Part shown: one piece after another, positions 1 through 6,617 of the stretch
Position numbering within the stretch: the first letter of the stretch is position 1
Layout: every line of letters begins with the position of its first letter
From: an uncultured Chloroflexota bacterium
Lineage (GTDB): Bacteria; Chloroflexota; Anaerolineae; Aggregatilineales; Phototrophicaceae
Assembly (NCBI GenBank): GCA_903904765.1
Contig: CAIVEA010000048.1
Span: forward strand, 1-8,575
Reading direction: 5' to 3'
Length of the DNA stretch: 8,575 bases
Translations under genes and position numbers: made by a program
The notes under the pieces: generated by a model
The model's database searches: none
Told to the model about the DNA's origin: nothing
Seen by the model: the letters and a program-made list of their open reading frames with translations, nothing else

Positions 1-13
1 AAATCCAAAATGC

Positions 14-664
14 TTAAATCCCTGTGATGCGGATGCCAGCGCCTTTGGCACTGTACGCTTTGTTGATATACAGCAACACCGGCGTGAGCGACTCGACAGC
101 CACCGCGTTCGCCAGTGAACCGGCATCCACGCCGCGCATGCCCGTCGCCGCCACCAACTCAATCACGGTTTTCTTGGCTTCGGCATCGTTGCCGCATACC
201 AGCACATCACAATCCACCACATAATTCGGATCGCCCAGATGCTCGGCGCTCACATTCTGGAACGCCGCCACCACTTTCACGCCCTCACCCAGCAGCGCCT
301 GTGCTTCCAGCGCGGCGGACTTGCCTTCGGGCAGATGTACAGTGCGGACTTTCGGCGGTTGCAGCGGCACCGTCAAATCAATCAGCACCTTGCCCTGCAC
401 CTGTTCACGAACGCTGTCCAGCGTGGCCTTGTGCGCGGTATACGGCACGCTCAGCACCACCACATCGGCCTTCGTAGCAGCTTCATCGTTGCCCATGCCC
501 ACCAGATGACCGTTGCCAATTTCGGCGCTCATCTCGGCGGCGCGGCTGCGAGCGCGTTCCGCATCCCGCGAACCCACGATGACCGAATAGCCCTTCATAG
601 CCCAGCGCATCGCCAGACCCGAACCTTCTTTACCTGTTCCGCCCAGAACCGCAATCGTCGTCAT
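14..664 (-). CDS. npdG: NADPH-dependent F420 reductase (NPDG) family protein
   Basis: Family members transfer hydride between NADP(H) and the deazaflavin coenzyme F420 in the cytoplasm. The 216-residue product opens with a Rossmann dinucleotide loop GGTGKEGSG (residues 8-16), followed by GSR at 31-33, where the Ser-Arg pair is the usual NADP(H) 2'-phosphate selector. Further family-like segments are [10 protein letters not shown] (134-143), [13 protein letters not shown] (153-165) and a C-terminus ending GAGIRITGI. Length fits the family (about 210-230). An in-frame GTG lies 12 codons upstream, but the ATG at 664 is preferred: it begins directly with the Rossmann beta strand and has AGGG 8 nt upstream. 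It is the last gene on the strand here, separated from the amidohydrolase gene by 201 nt with a palindromic element, so it may be a separate unit. Which electron acceptor it uses cannot be read from the sequence; some homologues in organisms without F420 have other roles. Confidence 0.85.
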   Translation of the reverse strand: MTTIAVLGGTGKEGSGLAMRWAMKGYSVIVGSRDAERARSRAAEMSAEIGNGHLVGMGNDEAATKADVVVLSVPYTAHKATLDSVREQVQGKVLIDLTVPLQPPKVRTVHLPEGKSAALEAQALLGEGVKVVAAFQNVSAEHLGDPNYVVDCDVLVCGNDAEAKKTVIELVAATGMRGVDAGSLANAVAVESLTPVLLYINKAYSAKGAGIRITGI

Positions 665-672
665 AACGGTAT

Positions 673-676
673 CCCT
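673..676 (-). promoter_or_regulatory. Ribosome binding site of the F420 reductase gene
   Basis: AGGG on the minus strand, 8 nt before the ATG at 664. It supports this start over the in-frame GTG 36 nt upstream. A second AGGGAT copy lies a few bases further upstream. Confidence 0.5.
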
Positions 677-726
677 ATAATCCCTTATCCAACACCACAC
701 ACATCAGGCACATTCGGGAGCGACAC

Positions 727-840
727 CCCTCATCCCCTGCCCTTCTCCCTCATGGCGAAGGGAAACAGATCATACCTTATCCGTCCATCCCCCCTCTCCC
801 AACCGCTGAGTACAGCTAGGAGAGGGGTTAGGGGTGAGGG
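727..840. repeat. Compound inverted-repeat element between ssnA and npdG
   Basis: The stretch 727-748 is an imperfect reverse complement of 819-840 (17 of 22 positions). Inside are two local hairpins. One has arms 740-745 (CCCTTC) and 757-762 (GAAGGG). The other has perfect 9-bp arms 791-799 (CCCCTCTCC) and 819-827 (GGAGAGGGG), with a further GCTG/CAGC stem in its loop (805-808 and 813-816). The CCCTCACCCCTAACCCCTCTCC pattern resembles dispersed intergenic palindromes that I recall as common in Chloroflexota and some cyanobacteria. It lies about 25 nt past the ssnA stop and could end or attenuate that transcript, but no U-tract follows on the minus strand. I see no gene and no convincing promoter in the 665-865 gap. 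Confidence 0.75.
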
Positions 841-865
841 CGGCCTTAATTCAACTCTACATGCA

Positions 866-2215
866 TCAGGCGTTGAGCGCACGTTCCGCAAAGGCGGTAT
901 AACGTTCCCACACCTGCGGCGCGAGTGCCAGCGCCTCCCGCGCTATCGCGGCCTCGTCCAGCGTCAACAACTGCCGCTCGCGCATCAACACGTTGCCCGC
1001 CACAATGGTCGTTGTCACCATCGAGGATTCAAAACCGAACAGGATATGCCACGGCAGGTTGCCCTCGGTCAGCGGCGTGTACGGGTGATAATCCACCAGA
1101 ATCACATCTGCCGCAGCGCCCACTTTGATCTCACCAATCTGCAAACCGGGGAAGAAACGCTCCACAAGACGGGCGTTATTATACGTGGCGATACGCGCAA
1201 TATCAGCCCCATTTGCACGACGCGGATCACGGTTGACCACCTTATGCAGCAGGTAGGCATCCTTCCAGTCTGCCCACATATTGTTGCTGAACCCGTCGTT
1301 CCCCAGAACCAACTTGATACCCGCCGCCTGCATCTTGTCCAATGCCATCGCACCCACCGCGTTATTCATGTTCGAGCGCGGCTGATGGCTGACCCATACC
1401 CCGCGCTCCGCCAGAATGCGGCGCTCCTCATCATCAATATGGACGCAGTGTGCCGCGATAGTCTTATCGCCCCACATATTGTAGGCATCCAACCGCTGCA
1501 CCACACGCTGACCGCTACGGCGCAGGCTGTCCTCCTCATCGGCCTCATGCTCTGCCACATGCACATGATAGCCCGCGCCTGTCGGCAGGGCATCCGCACA
1601 GGCACGCAACGCCCCATCATTCAACGTCAAACTGGCATGCAAGCCGAACGTCCCGGCGATCAGCGGATGCTGGTTATCGCGCATGAAACGCACGTTTTCC
1701 GCGATGCCGCCGTACATCTTCTCTTCGCCGTCGCGGTCAGTCACCTCGTAACACAGCACCGCCCGCAGCCCCGCCCAATCCACTACATCAGCAATCACAT
1801 CCAGACTGCCCTCGATGAAGTTGGGGCTGGCATGGTGGTCAATCAGGGTGGTTGTGCCGTGCTTCACCGCGTCCACAAGACACACCAGCGCACTCATCCG
1901 CACCGCATCCTTATCCAGCGCCTTATCCAGCGGCCACCACAGGCGCTGCAAAATTTGCGGAAAATTCTCGGCGGCGGGGCCGGGAATCGCCATCCCCCGC
2001 GCATACGCGCCGTAGAAATGGGTGTGGGCGCAGATGTTACCGGGCATCAGCAGTTGACCGTGTGCGTCCAAGCGTTCGCCCTGCGGATAACGCGCCGCCA
2101 GATCGCGGGATGAGCCAATCTCGGTAATCACCCCATTTTCGATGAGGACGGCCTGATCGGTTAAAACACGGTTCGTTTCGCCCCAAGTGACGACTGTGGC
2201 ATTCGTAATGAGCAT
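866..2215 (-). CDS. ssnA: SsnA-type amidohydrolase (aminohydrolase of the ATZ/TRZ family)
   Basis: A 449-residue cytoplasmic metal-dependent hydrolase of the amidohydrolase superfamily, in the group that deaminates or dechlorinates N-heterocycles (guanine deaminase, atrazine hydrolases, SsnA). Metal and catalytic residues are all visible: HTH at 64-66, HVHVAE at 217-222, AHCVH at 255-259 and NDG at 306-308. The segments RLWWPLDKALD (91-101), IDHHASP (125-131) and SHQPRSNMNNAVG (276-288) are close to E. coli SsnA (442 residues) as I remember it. In E. coli, ssnA belongs to the locus with ygeW, ygeX and a carbamate kinase gene, linked to anaerobic purine degradation. Company with a YgeW-like enzyme and carbamate kinase here supports that assignment. 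The ATG at 2215 is preceded by AAAGGT 7 nt upstream, which overlaps the stop codon of the previous gene, so translation is probably coupled. The exact substrate is unknown. Confidence 0.87.
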   Translation of the reverse strand: MLITNATVVTWGETNRVLTDQAVLIENGVITEIGSSRDLAARYPQGERLDAHGQLLMPGNICAHTHFYGAYARGMAIPGPAAENFPQILQRLWWPLDKALDKDAVRMSALVCLVDAVKHGTTTLIDHHASPNFIEGSLDVIADVVDWAGLRAVLCYEVTDRDGEEKMYGGIAENVRFMRDNQHPLIAGTFGLHASLTLNDGALRACADALPTGAGYHVHVAEHEADEEDSLRRSGQRVVQRLDAYNMWGDKTIAAHCVHIDDEERRILAERGVWVSHQPRSNMNNAVGAMALDKMQAAGIKLVLGNDGFSNNMWADWKDAYLLHKVVNRDPRRANGADIARIATYNNARLVERFFPGLQIGEIKVGAAADVILVDYHPYTPLTEGNLPWHILFGFESSMVTTTIVAGNVLMRERQLLTLDEAAIAREALALAPQVWERYTAFAERALNA

Positions 2216-2222
2216 CTACATG

Positions 2223-2228
2223 ACCTTT
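2223..2228 (-). promoter_or_regulatory. Ribosome binding site of ssnA overlapping the upstream stop
   Basis: AAAGGT on the minus strand, 7 nt before the ssnA ATG. It shares bases with the TAA stop (2227-2229) of the 144-codon gene, a layout typical of translational coupling within one mRNA. Confidence 0.5.
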
Positions 2229-2661
2229 AGCGATAAATACGATCTACGTAATACTCACGCGGGCTGTGCAAATCGCTTAACTGACGAGCGTTCACAAACC
2301 GATCCCATGTGGTATACAAAAACGCGACGGTGCGGCGCGTGGGGTTTAGCACGGGCGGCGATTTCTCCACCAGCGCCCCTAACTGCACCTTGTAATACAC
2401 CTCGTTCGCCCTCGGATGATTGGCCTCTGAGGGCAACAAATCGCGGCGGTAGACTAATTCTACCCCGCGCCGGGCGGCATAGTAATAAATGCCGCCATTA
2501 CGCGCCCCGAATGCGCGGCTCAGGAAGAACGCGATATATTCCGCGTCCATTCCGGCTGGCACACGCGCCAGCGGAATGCGATACCAACCCACGCGAGCAT
2601 AATCCAGATCGCGTCGGCGGTTTATCACCCCGACGAAAACACGGTCTTCGGGGAACATCAT
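2227..2661 (-). CDS. Conserved-looking hypothetical protein, 144 residues
   Basis: Function not recognised. The protein is rich in Arg and Tyr, basic, soluble and has no membrane segment or signal peptide. Notable segments are RVFVGVINRRRDLD (7-20), GWYRIPLARVP (25-35), EYIAFFLSRAF (41-51), NGGIYYYAARRGVELVYRRDL (split here as 55-65 and 66-75), YYKVQLG (89-95) and FLYTTWDRFVNA (114-125). The alternation of short beta-like stretches ending in a TTxxRFxxA motif suggests a single compact beta-rich domain, possibly PUA/EVE-like, but that is a guess. I recall similar Chloroflexota proteins, unverified. The gene starts with two adjacent ATG codons (2661 and 2658), only 6 nt after the PLP enzyme's stop, with no clear Shine-Dalgarno, so it is probably read by coupling. 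Its position between a PLP enzyme and ssnA may be functional or merely operonic. The coding sequence looks genuine given the tight fit to both neighbours. Confidence 0.75.
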   Translation of the reverse strand: MMFPEDRVFVGVINRRRDLDYARVGWYRIPLARVPAGMDAEYIAFFLSRAFGARNGGIYYYAARRGVELVYRRDLLPSEANHPRANEVYYKVQLGALVEKSPPVLNPTRRTVAFLYTTWDRFVNARQLSDLHSPREYYVDRIYR

Positions 2662-2667
2662 CTGTGC

Positions 2668-4059
2668 TTAACGGTGCGAGTCGGCCTCGCGCTGCGCCAC
2701 CAGACGCGCATCAATCTCCTGCACGCGCTTCTGATGGTCTGTCCACCACGCGGGATCGCGCTGGGCATCCAGTTCTTCCACCGATTTGCCCTGTTGCTCC
2801 ACCCACGTATAGTATTTCAGGTTGTGCCAGCGTTCGCGAGCATCCGGCGTACCCGGCATAATCCAGTCGGTACGCATGCCCTTGAAGATGCTCTCCACGC
2901 GCCCGACCGTCTCGGCCTCGTCCAAGCGCCCGTAGCATTCCGCCATGCTGTCCATTACCGAATGGTAGCGATCCAGCGAGTCGGTGGCGACGGTGACGAT
3001 CACATCGTCCTTGCCCATGTTGTAGTAACGCGCTGTCTTGATCGCGCCCAGAATGTTGCAAATGCCGCTGATGCCGAACAAGGGTCCCATCTGTGCGACC
3101 AACGCCGGATCAATCTTGTAGCGGTTGATGAGCGTCTGTCGCCCGGCTTCTTCCGCAAACACCTGCAAGCCCTTCTTGGACTCGATGTCGTCAATACACA
3201 TCATCGCGTCCATGTTCAGGACGTTGTGAATCCACGTCACATGCGTGTCGCCGCTGCCCTGAATGTCGTGCGTGCCGTAGCCATTGTTGTACAGCGTGGG
3301 GCACTGAATCGGCTCTAGGCCAACGATCTTGTGATCCGGCCACACCTGCTTCAAGCGATCACCCGCCGCAATCGTTCCGGCGCTGCCCATCGCGGAGACA
3401 TAGGCCGAGATTTTGCCCGCGCCCACACCCTTCGCCTGCAACTCTGCCGCCAACTCCACAATTGTGTTGCCAGTGACATGGTAGTGGAAGCGGTAGTTGC
3501 CCATCACCTCGAACTGATTCAGGATGCGTATATTCGGGTCGCTGTTGCGGAGGCGATGGGTCTCGTCGTAGATTTCCTTGACGTTGCTCTCCGAACCCAC
3601 CGTCTTGTTGATCTTCGCACCATAGCTTTCGATGCGCTCAAAACGTTCCCGGCTCATGCCGGCTGGCAGCACAACCAGACTCTTGCAACCCATGCGCCCG
3701 CCCACCCACGCGCCGCCGATGCCGTAATTGCCCGTCGAAGGCCACACCAGCGTATGTACGTTCGGGTCAACTTCCCCGAACAATTCAAGTTCCAGCAGCA
3801 CCGAATAAGCCGCGCCGACCTTGTGGCTGCCCGATGGGAACTCCTTCCCGTAGATCACCACAATGTTCGCGTCCACGCCCGTCAGTTCTTTAGGCAGCAC
3901 CACATGGTAAACCGCGTTGTTCGGGTCGCGCCATGTGATGTTGAACAGATTGATCGGGTCAAGCGGGTTGGCAGTACGCGCCGCCAGCGCCTTCGCCCGG
4001 ACATCAGCGGCAATTTTCTGCGGGTGCAGCATCTCTTCAAAAGTAGGCCCAGTAATCAA
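2668..4059 (-). CDS. Uncharacterised fold-type II PLP-dependent enzyme (cysteine synthase/tryptophan synthase beta superfamily)
   Basis: A 463-residue cytoplasmic enzyme of the PLP fold-type II group, which carries out beta-elimination or beta-replacement on amino acids. The Schiff-base lysine is most likely Lys80 in SGSHK (76-80), a form closer to tryptophan synthase beta (AHK) than to cysteine synthase (SxKDR). STGNYG at 108-113 is the substrate-carboxylate loop and GSAGT at 225-229 the PLP-phosphate loop. A long C-terminal part (about 370-463), rich in Trp and charged residues, exceeds the usual 300-350 residues of cysteine synthases. Such proteins are often labelled 'PLP-dependent protein beta subunit'. 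TTG at 4059 is chosen over TTG at 4089: it has GGAGAG 6 nt upstream and gives MITGPTFEEM, which I recall as the natural N-terminus of this family. Its place in a YgeW/ArcC/SsnA operon without a visible YgeX suggests a diaminopropionate-type lyase or related amino-acid step; this is inference. Confidence 0.85.
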   Translation of the reverse strand: MITGPTFEEMLHPQKIAADVRAKALAARTANPLDPINLFNITWRDPNNAVYHVVLPKELTGVDANIVVIYGKEFPSGSHKVGAAYSVLLELELFGEVDPNVHTLVWPSTGNYGIGGAWVGGRMGCKSLVVLPAGMSRERFERIESYGAKINKTVGSESNVKEIYDETHRLRNSDPNIRILNQFEVMGNYRFHYHVTGNTIVELAAELQAKGVGAGKISAYVSAMGSAGTIAAGDRLKQVWPDHKIVGLEPIQCPTLYNNGYGTHDIQGSGDTHVTWIHNVLNMDAMMCIDDIESKKGLQVFAEEAGRQTLINRYKIDPALVAQMGPLFGISGICNILGAIKTARYYNMGKDDVIVTVATDSLDRYHSVMDSMAECYGRLDEAETVGRVESIFKGMRTDWIMPGTPDARERWHNLKYYTWVEQQGKSVEELDAQRDPAWWTDHQKRVQEIDARLVAQREADSHR

Positions 4060-4065
4060 GATTGT

Positions 4066-4071
4066 CTCTCC
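4066..4071 (-). promoter_or_regulatory. Ribosome binding site that selects the TTG start
   Basis: GGAGAG on the minus strand, 6 nt before the TTG at 4059. The alternative in-frame TTG at 4089 is preceded by GCGCAGATCGCTGCGCTT, which has no purine-rich Shine-Dalgarno. This favours the shorter protein. Confidence 0.6.
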
Positions 4072-4111
4072 GGTTCTGTTGCAAAGCAAAAGCGCAGCGA
4101 TCTGCGCTCAC

Positions 4112-4348
4112 TCACGATTCGTCGTCAAAATTCAGTTCTTGCTCTAATTCGCGCATGTCGTTCTGCACATCATCGCGTTGGCGTGCCAGCGCCCGATACG
4201 CAGACAACGCCGCAGGCGGCATCTTATCAGAAGTGCCGCCGTGCGCCATAATCAGGTTATCAATCTCATGATCCAGCTTCTCGTAGGCCAGCACCAACTG
4301 TTGATACTTCTGTACCAGAGCCAGCGGATCGGAGTGCGATTGCACCAT
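4112..4348 (-). CDS. Small charged, coiled-coil-like hypothetical protein, 78 residues
   Basis: Function not recognised. The sequence is almost entirely helix-forming and highly charged. A first helix spans about residues 8-34 (LALVQKYQQLVLAYEKLDHE and onward), a short Gly/Pro-containing turn about 36-45 (AHGGTSDKMPP), and a second helix about 46-73 (SAYRALARQRDDVQNDMREL), ending in an acidic tail NFDDES. This predicts a helical hairpin or antiparallel coiled coil. There is no membrane segment or cysteine. The ATG is preceded by AAGG at a 6-nt spacing that shares bases with the stop codon of the glycosyltransferase gene, only 8 nt away, so the two are probably co-translated. It could be an accessory or regulatory partner of the glycosyltransferase, but nothing in the sequence proves it. 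The good ribosome site and tight spacing argue that it is a real gene. Confidence 0.7.
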   Translation of the reverse strand: MVQSHSDPLALVQKYQQLVLAYEKLDHEIDNLIMAHGGTSDKMPPAALSAYRALARQRDDVQNDMRELEQELNFDDES

Positions 4349-4354
4349 ACCAGA

Positions 4355-4358
4355 CCTT
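4355..4358 (-). promoter_or_regulatory. Ribosome binding site of the 78-residue protein gene
   Basis: AAGG on the minus strand, 6 nt before the ATG at 4348. It overlaps the TAA stop (4357-4359) of the glycosyltransferase gene, which supports both the start and translational coupling. Confidence 0.5.
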
Positions 4359-5340
4359 ATTCCTGTTTAGGTGAGGCATCTGCGCCAGACTGCCCCGATT
4401 TGTCAAACCCGACGGTATTCGCCACCACATACAACGGGCGACCACGCGCCTCGTCATAGGTGCGAGCGACATATTGCCCCATGATGAACAGGAAGAACAA
4501 CTGGAACGAACTGAGCAGCAGTAGCAGCACGATCTCCGTCACCTGCCCGCCGAGGAACTGGTAGCCCACGACGACGCGCAACAGCGCAATGATCGGGATC
4601 GCCAGCACCGCCAGCACGCCGAGGACGAACGACACATACACCATGACTTGCAGCGGGAAATACGAGAAGCCGGTGATGGCATCCATCGCAAAGCGCACCA
4701 TCTTCTTCAGTGGGTACTTGGTTTCGCCCGCGAAGCGTTCCTGCCGCACGTAGTTCACACCCGTCTGCTTGAAGCCAATCCAACTGGTCATACCGCGAAT
4801 GAAGCGGTTATGTTCCTTCATCGAGTTCAGCGCATCCACCACCCGCCGATCCATCAGGCGGAAATCGCCCGTATCCAGCGGAATGCTCACATCCGTGATG
4901 CGGTAGATCATGCGGTAAAACACTTTGGCCGTCAGCAGTTTGAACCAGCTTTCGCCTTTGCGTTCCTGCCGCACCGCATACACCACCTGATAACCCGCCT
5001 TCCAGCGTTCGATCATCTCCAGAATCAGTTCCGGCGGGTCTTGCAGGTCGGCATCAATGATGACTGCCGCCTCGCCGGATGTAAAGTGAAGGCCAGCCGT
5101 CACCGCGATCTGATGACCGAAGTTGCGAGCGAAATTGACCAGCTTCACACGCGGGTCTTTCGCGGAAAGCTCGGTGATGAGTTCCACCGAACGATCCCGA
5201 CTGCCATCATTCACGCACACCAGTTCCCACGACTCGCCTGTTGAATTCATCACTGATGAAATACGATCGTAGAGTACCTGAATATTGCCCTCTTCGTTGT
5301 AGATGGGCGCAACGATTGAATAGCGGGGTCTGTCAGTCAT
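4357..5340 (-). CDS. Family 2 glycosyltransferase, GtrB/dolichol-phosphate mannosyltransferase type, membrane-anchored
   Basis: The 327-residue product is a GT-A fold enzyme that, in this group, moves a sugar from a nucleotide donor to a polyprenyl phosphate at the inner face of the membrane. Visible signatures are SIVAPIYNEEGN at 8-19, VNDGSRD at 43-49, ARNFGHQIAVTAGL at 71-84, the metal-binding DAD at 96-98 inside IIDADLQDPPE, and DTGDFRLMDR at 156-165. Two hydrophobic segments, about 229-255 and 268-293, form the C-terminal membrane hairpin typical of GtrB/YfdH and ArnC. The final 35 residues are hydrophilic and presumably cytoplasmic. The gene starts 5 nt after the stop of the threonine synthase-like gene, with only a weak ribosome site, so coupling is likely. 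It has no evident role in ureide or purine catabolism; no flippase or other cell-envelope gene is adjacent. Sugar donor and acceptor are unknown. Confidence 0.9.
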   Translation of the reverse strand: MTDRPRYSIVAPIYNEEGNIQVLYDRISSVMNSTGESWELVCVNDGSRDRSVELITELSAKDPRVKLVNFARNFGHQIAVTAGLHFTSGEAAVIIDADLQDPPELILEMIERWKAGYQVVYAVRQERKGESWFKLLTAKVFYRMIYRITDVSIPLDTGDFRLMDRRVVDALNSMKEHNRFIRGMTSWIGFKQTGVNYVRQERFAGETKYPLKKMVRFAMDAITGFSYFPLQVMVYVSFVLGVLAVLAIPIIALLRVVVGYQFLGGQVTEIVLLLLLSSFQLFFLFIMGQYVARTYDEARGRPLYVVANTVGFDKSGQSGADASPKQE

Positions 5341-5345
5341 GTGGT

Positions 5346-6590
5346 TTACTCGATTCCCAACGCCTGCTGGATGGATTCAATCGTCGGTTTCACGCGCAAG
5401 CCCTGTGAAACCGACTGCTGCGCGCGGCGCACATCCTTCAGCCCGTTCCCTGTGAGCATCAGCAAAACGCGCTCATCACGGTGAATGACTCCCGATTGTA
5501 CAGCACGTTCCGCACCTGCGAAAACCGTAGCCGAAGCCGGCTCTGCGAAAATGCCTGTCAGCCGTGCTAAACGGGGGATGGCGGCGATAATCTCCTCATC
5601 ACTCACGGTTACATACGCGCCATTCGTTTCGCGCACTGCCCGCAGCGCCTTCGCCCGATCACGCGGTAATCCTGCCGAAATGCTGTCCGCCAGCGTTTGC
5701 GCGTCAATCGGCTGCATCTCCGCAGCCGACTGCCCCGCCTGCCATGCCTGATGCAGCGCCGCACTACCTTCTGCTTGTACACCGATCAGGCGCGGAATAC
5801 GTGGTATCCAGCCCAGTTGGTACAGGTCGTAAAAGCCTTTATAGATACCTGCGATGATGTTGCCATCGCCCACGCTGACCAACACCACATCCGGCACATC
5901 CCAACCCAGTTGGTCGGCAATCTCCAGCGAAGCGGTTTTCTTGCCTTCCGTCGTGAAAGGATTCATAGCGGTATTGCGACAGTACCAGCCCTGCCGCAAA
6001 CACATCTCGGTACACAGGTCGAAGGCCACGTCGTAGGTATCTTCCACGAGAATGACTGTCGCGCCATAGACCAGCAGTTGGGCGATTTTGGCTTCGGGGG
6101 CGCTGGCCGGCACGAAGATGATGATGTTCAGCCCCACCGACGCGCCCAAACCGGAGAGCGCCGCCGCCGCGTTACCCGTGCTGGCAGTGCTGACCGTCGA
6201 GATGCCCTGTTCCACTGCCCGCGCCACCACCAGCGCACTGGCGCGATCTTTGAACGAGCCAGTCGGGTTCTGACCGTCATCCTTCGCCCACGCCTGCCTC
6301 ACGCCCAGATGTTCCGCCAACCGCGTTGAGTCGTACAGGGGGGTCATGCCCACCCGCAGCGGCGGAAGTGGCGATTCCGGCTTCAGCGGCAGCAGCGCCT
6401 TATAGCGTTCGATGGACTGCGCCGGATGCCGGTGGATGGCATCCCGGTCTAGCTGTCCGCGCAGCGCGGCATAGTCGTACAGCACATCCAGCGTCCCCAC
6501 TGTGCCGCAGGCGGGACAGGTGTATTGCACCGCGTCCGGCGCATAAGCCGCGCCGCATAACGGACATTTCAGTTCAAGAATCACAGCCAT
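5346..6590 (-). CDS. thrC: Threonine synthase-family PLP enzyme with N-terminal zinc ribbon
   Basis: A 414-residue cytoplasmic fold-type II PLP enzyme. Classical threonine synthase converts O-phosphohomoserine to threonine. Here Cys9, Cys12, Cys25 and Cys28 (CPLC...CPAC) form a zinc-ribbon-like head seen in many archaeal/plant-type homologues. The PLP lysine is Lys114 in PTGSFKDR (109-116), STGNAAAALS (137-146) is the carboxylate loop, and VSVGDGNIIAGIYKGF (238-253) the phosphate-binding loop. FAEPASATVFAG, in the C-terminal third, is also typical of the family. No other threonine or homoserine pathway gene is present. Position directly after carbamate kinase, in an operon with YgeW-like and SsnA-like enzymes, suggests a catabolic paralogue acting on another beta- or gamma-substituted amino acid; this is inference, and true threonine synthase activity is not excluded. 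The ATG at 6590 lies 27 nt after the carbamate kinase stop, with a weak GGA 5 nt upstream and AAGGA further away. Confidence 0.88.
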   Translation of the reverse strand: MAVILELKCPLCGAAYAPDAVQYTCPACGTVGTLDVLYDYAALRGQLDRDAIHRHPAQSIERYKALLPLKPESPLPPLRVGMTPLYDSTRLAEHLGVRQAWAKDDGQNPTGSFKDRASALVVARAVEQGISTVSTASTGNAAAALSGLGASVGLNIIIFVPASAPEAKIAQLLVYGATVILVEDTYDVAFDLCTEMCLRQGWYCRNTAMNPFTTEGKKTASLEIADQLGWDVPDVVLVSVGDGNIIAGIYKGFYDLYQLGWIPRIPRLIGVQAEGSAALHQAWQAGQSAAEMQPIDAQTLADSISAGLPRDRAKALRAVRETNGAYVTVSDEEIIAAIPRLARLTGIFAEPASATVFAGAERAVQSGVIHRDERVLLMLTGNGLKDVRRAQQSVSQGLRVKPTIESIQQALGIE

Positions 6591-6617
6591 AATCGTCCAA
6601 CGTCCTTCGCTAGGGCA

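Noticed and set aside
665..726. Promoter for the F420 reductase gene (TTATAG near 676-684 with TTGGAT upstream)
   Set aside because: The spacing between candidate boxes is about 8 nt, far too short, and the region overlaps the ribosome site.
239..2113. A 624-codon open frame on the plus strand across npdG, the repeat gap and ssnA
   Set aside because: It runs antisense to two genes with full catalytic motifs, crosses the intergenic palindrome, has no recognisable domain, and its composition (His, Arg, Gln rich) is what the complement of GC-rich coding sequence gives.
3331..4251. A 306-codon plus-strand frame opposite the PLP enzyme and the 78-residue gene
   Set aside because: Antisense shadow with Arg/His-rich composition, no motifs and no ribosome site logic; the minus-strand gene there has an intact active site.
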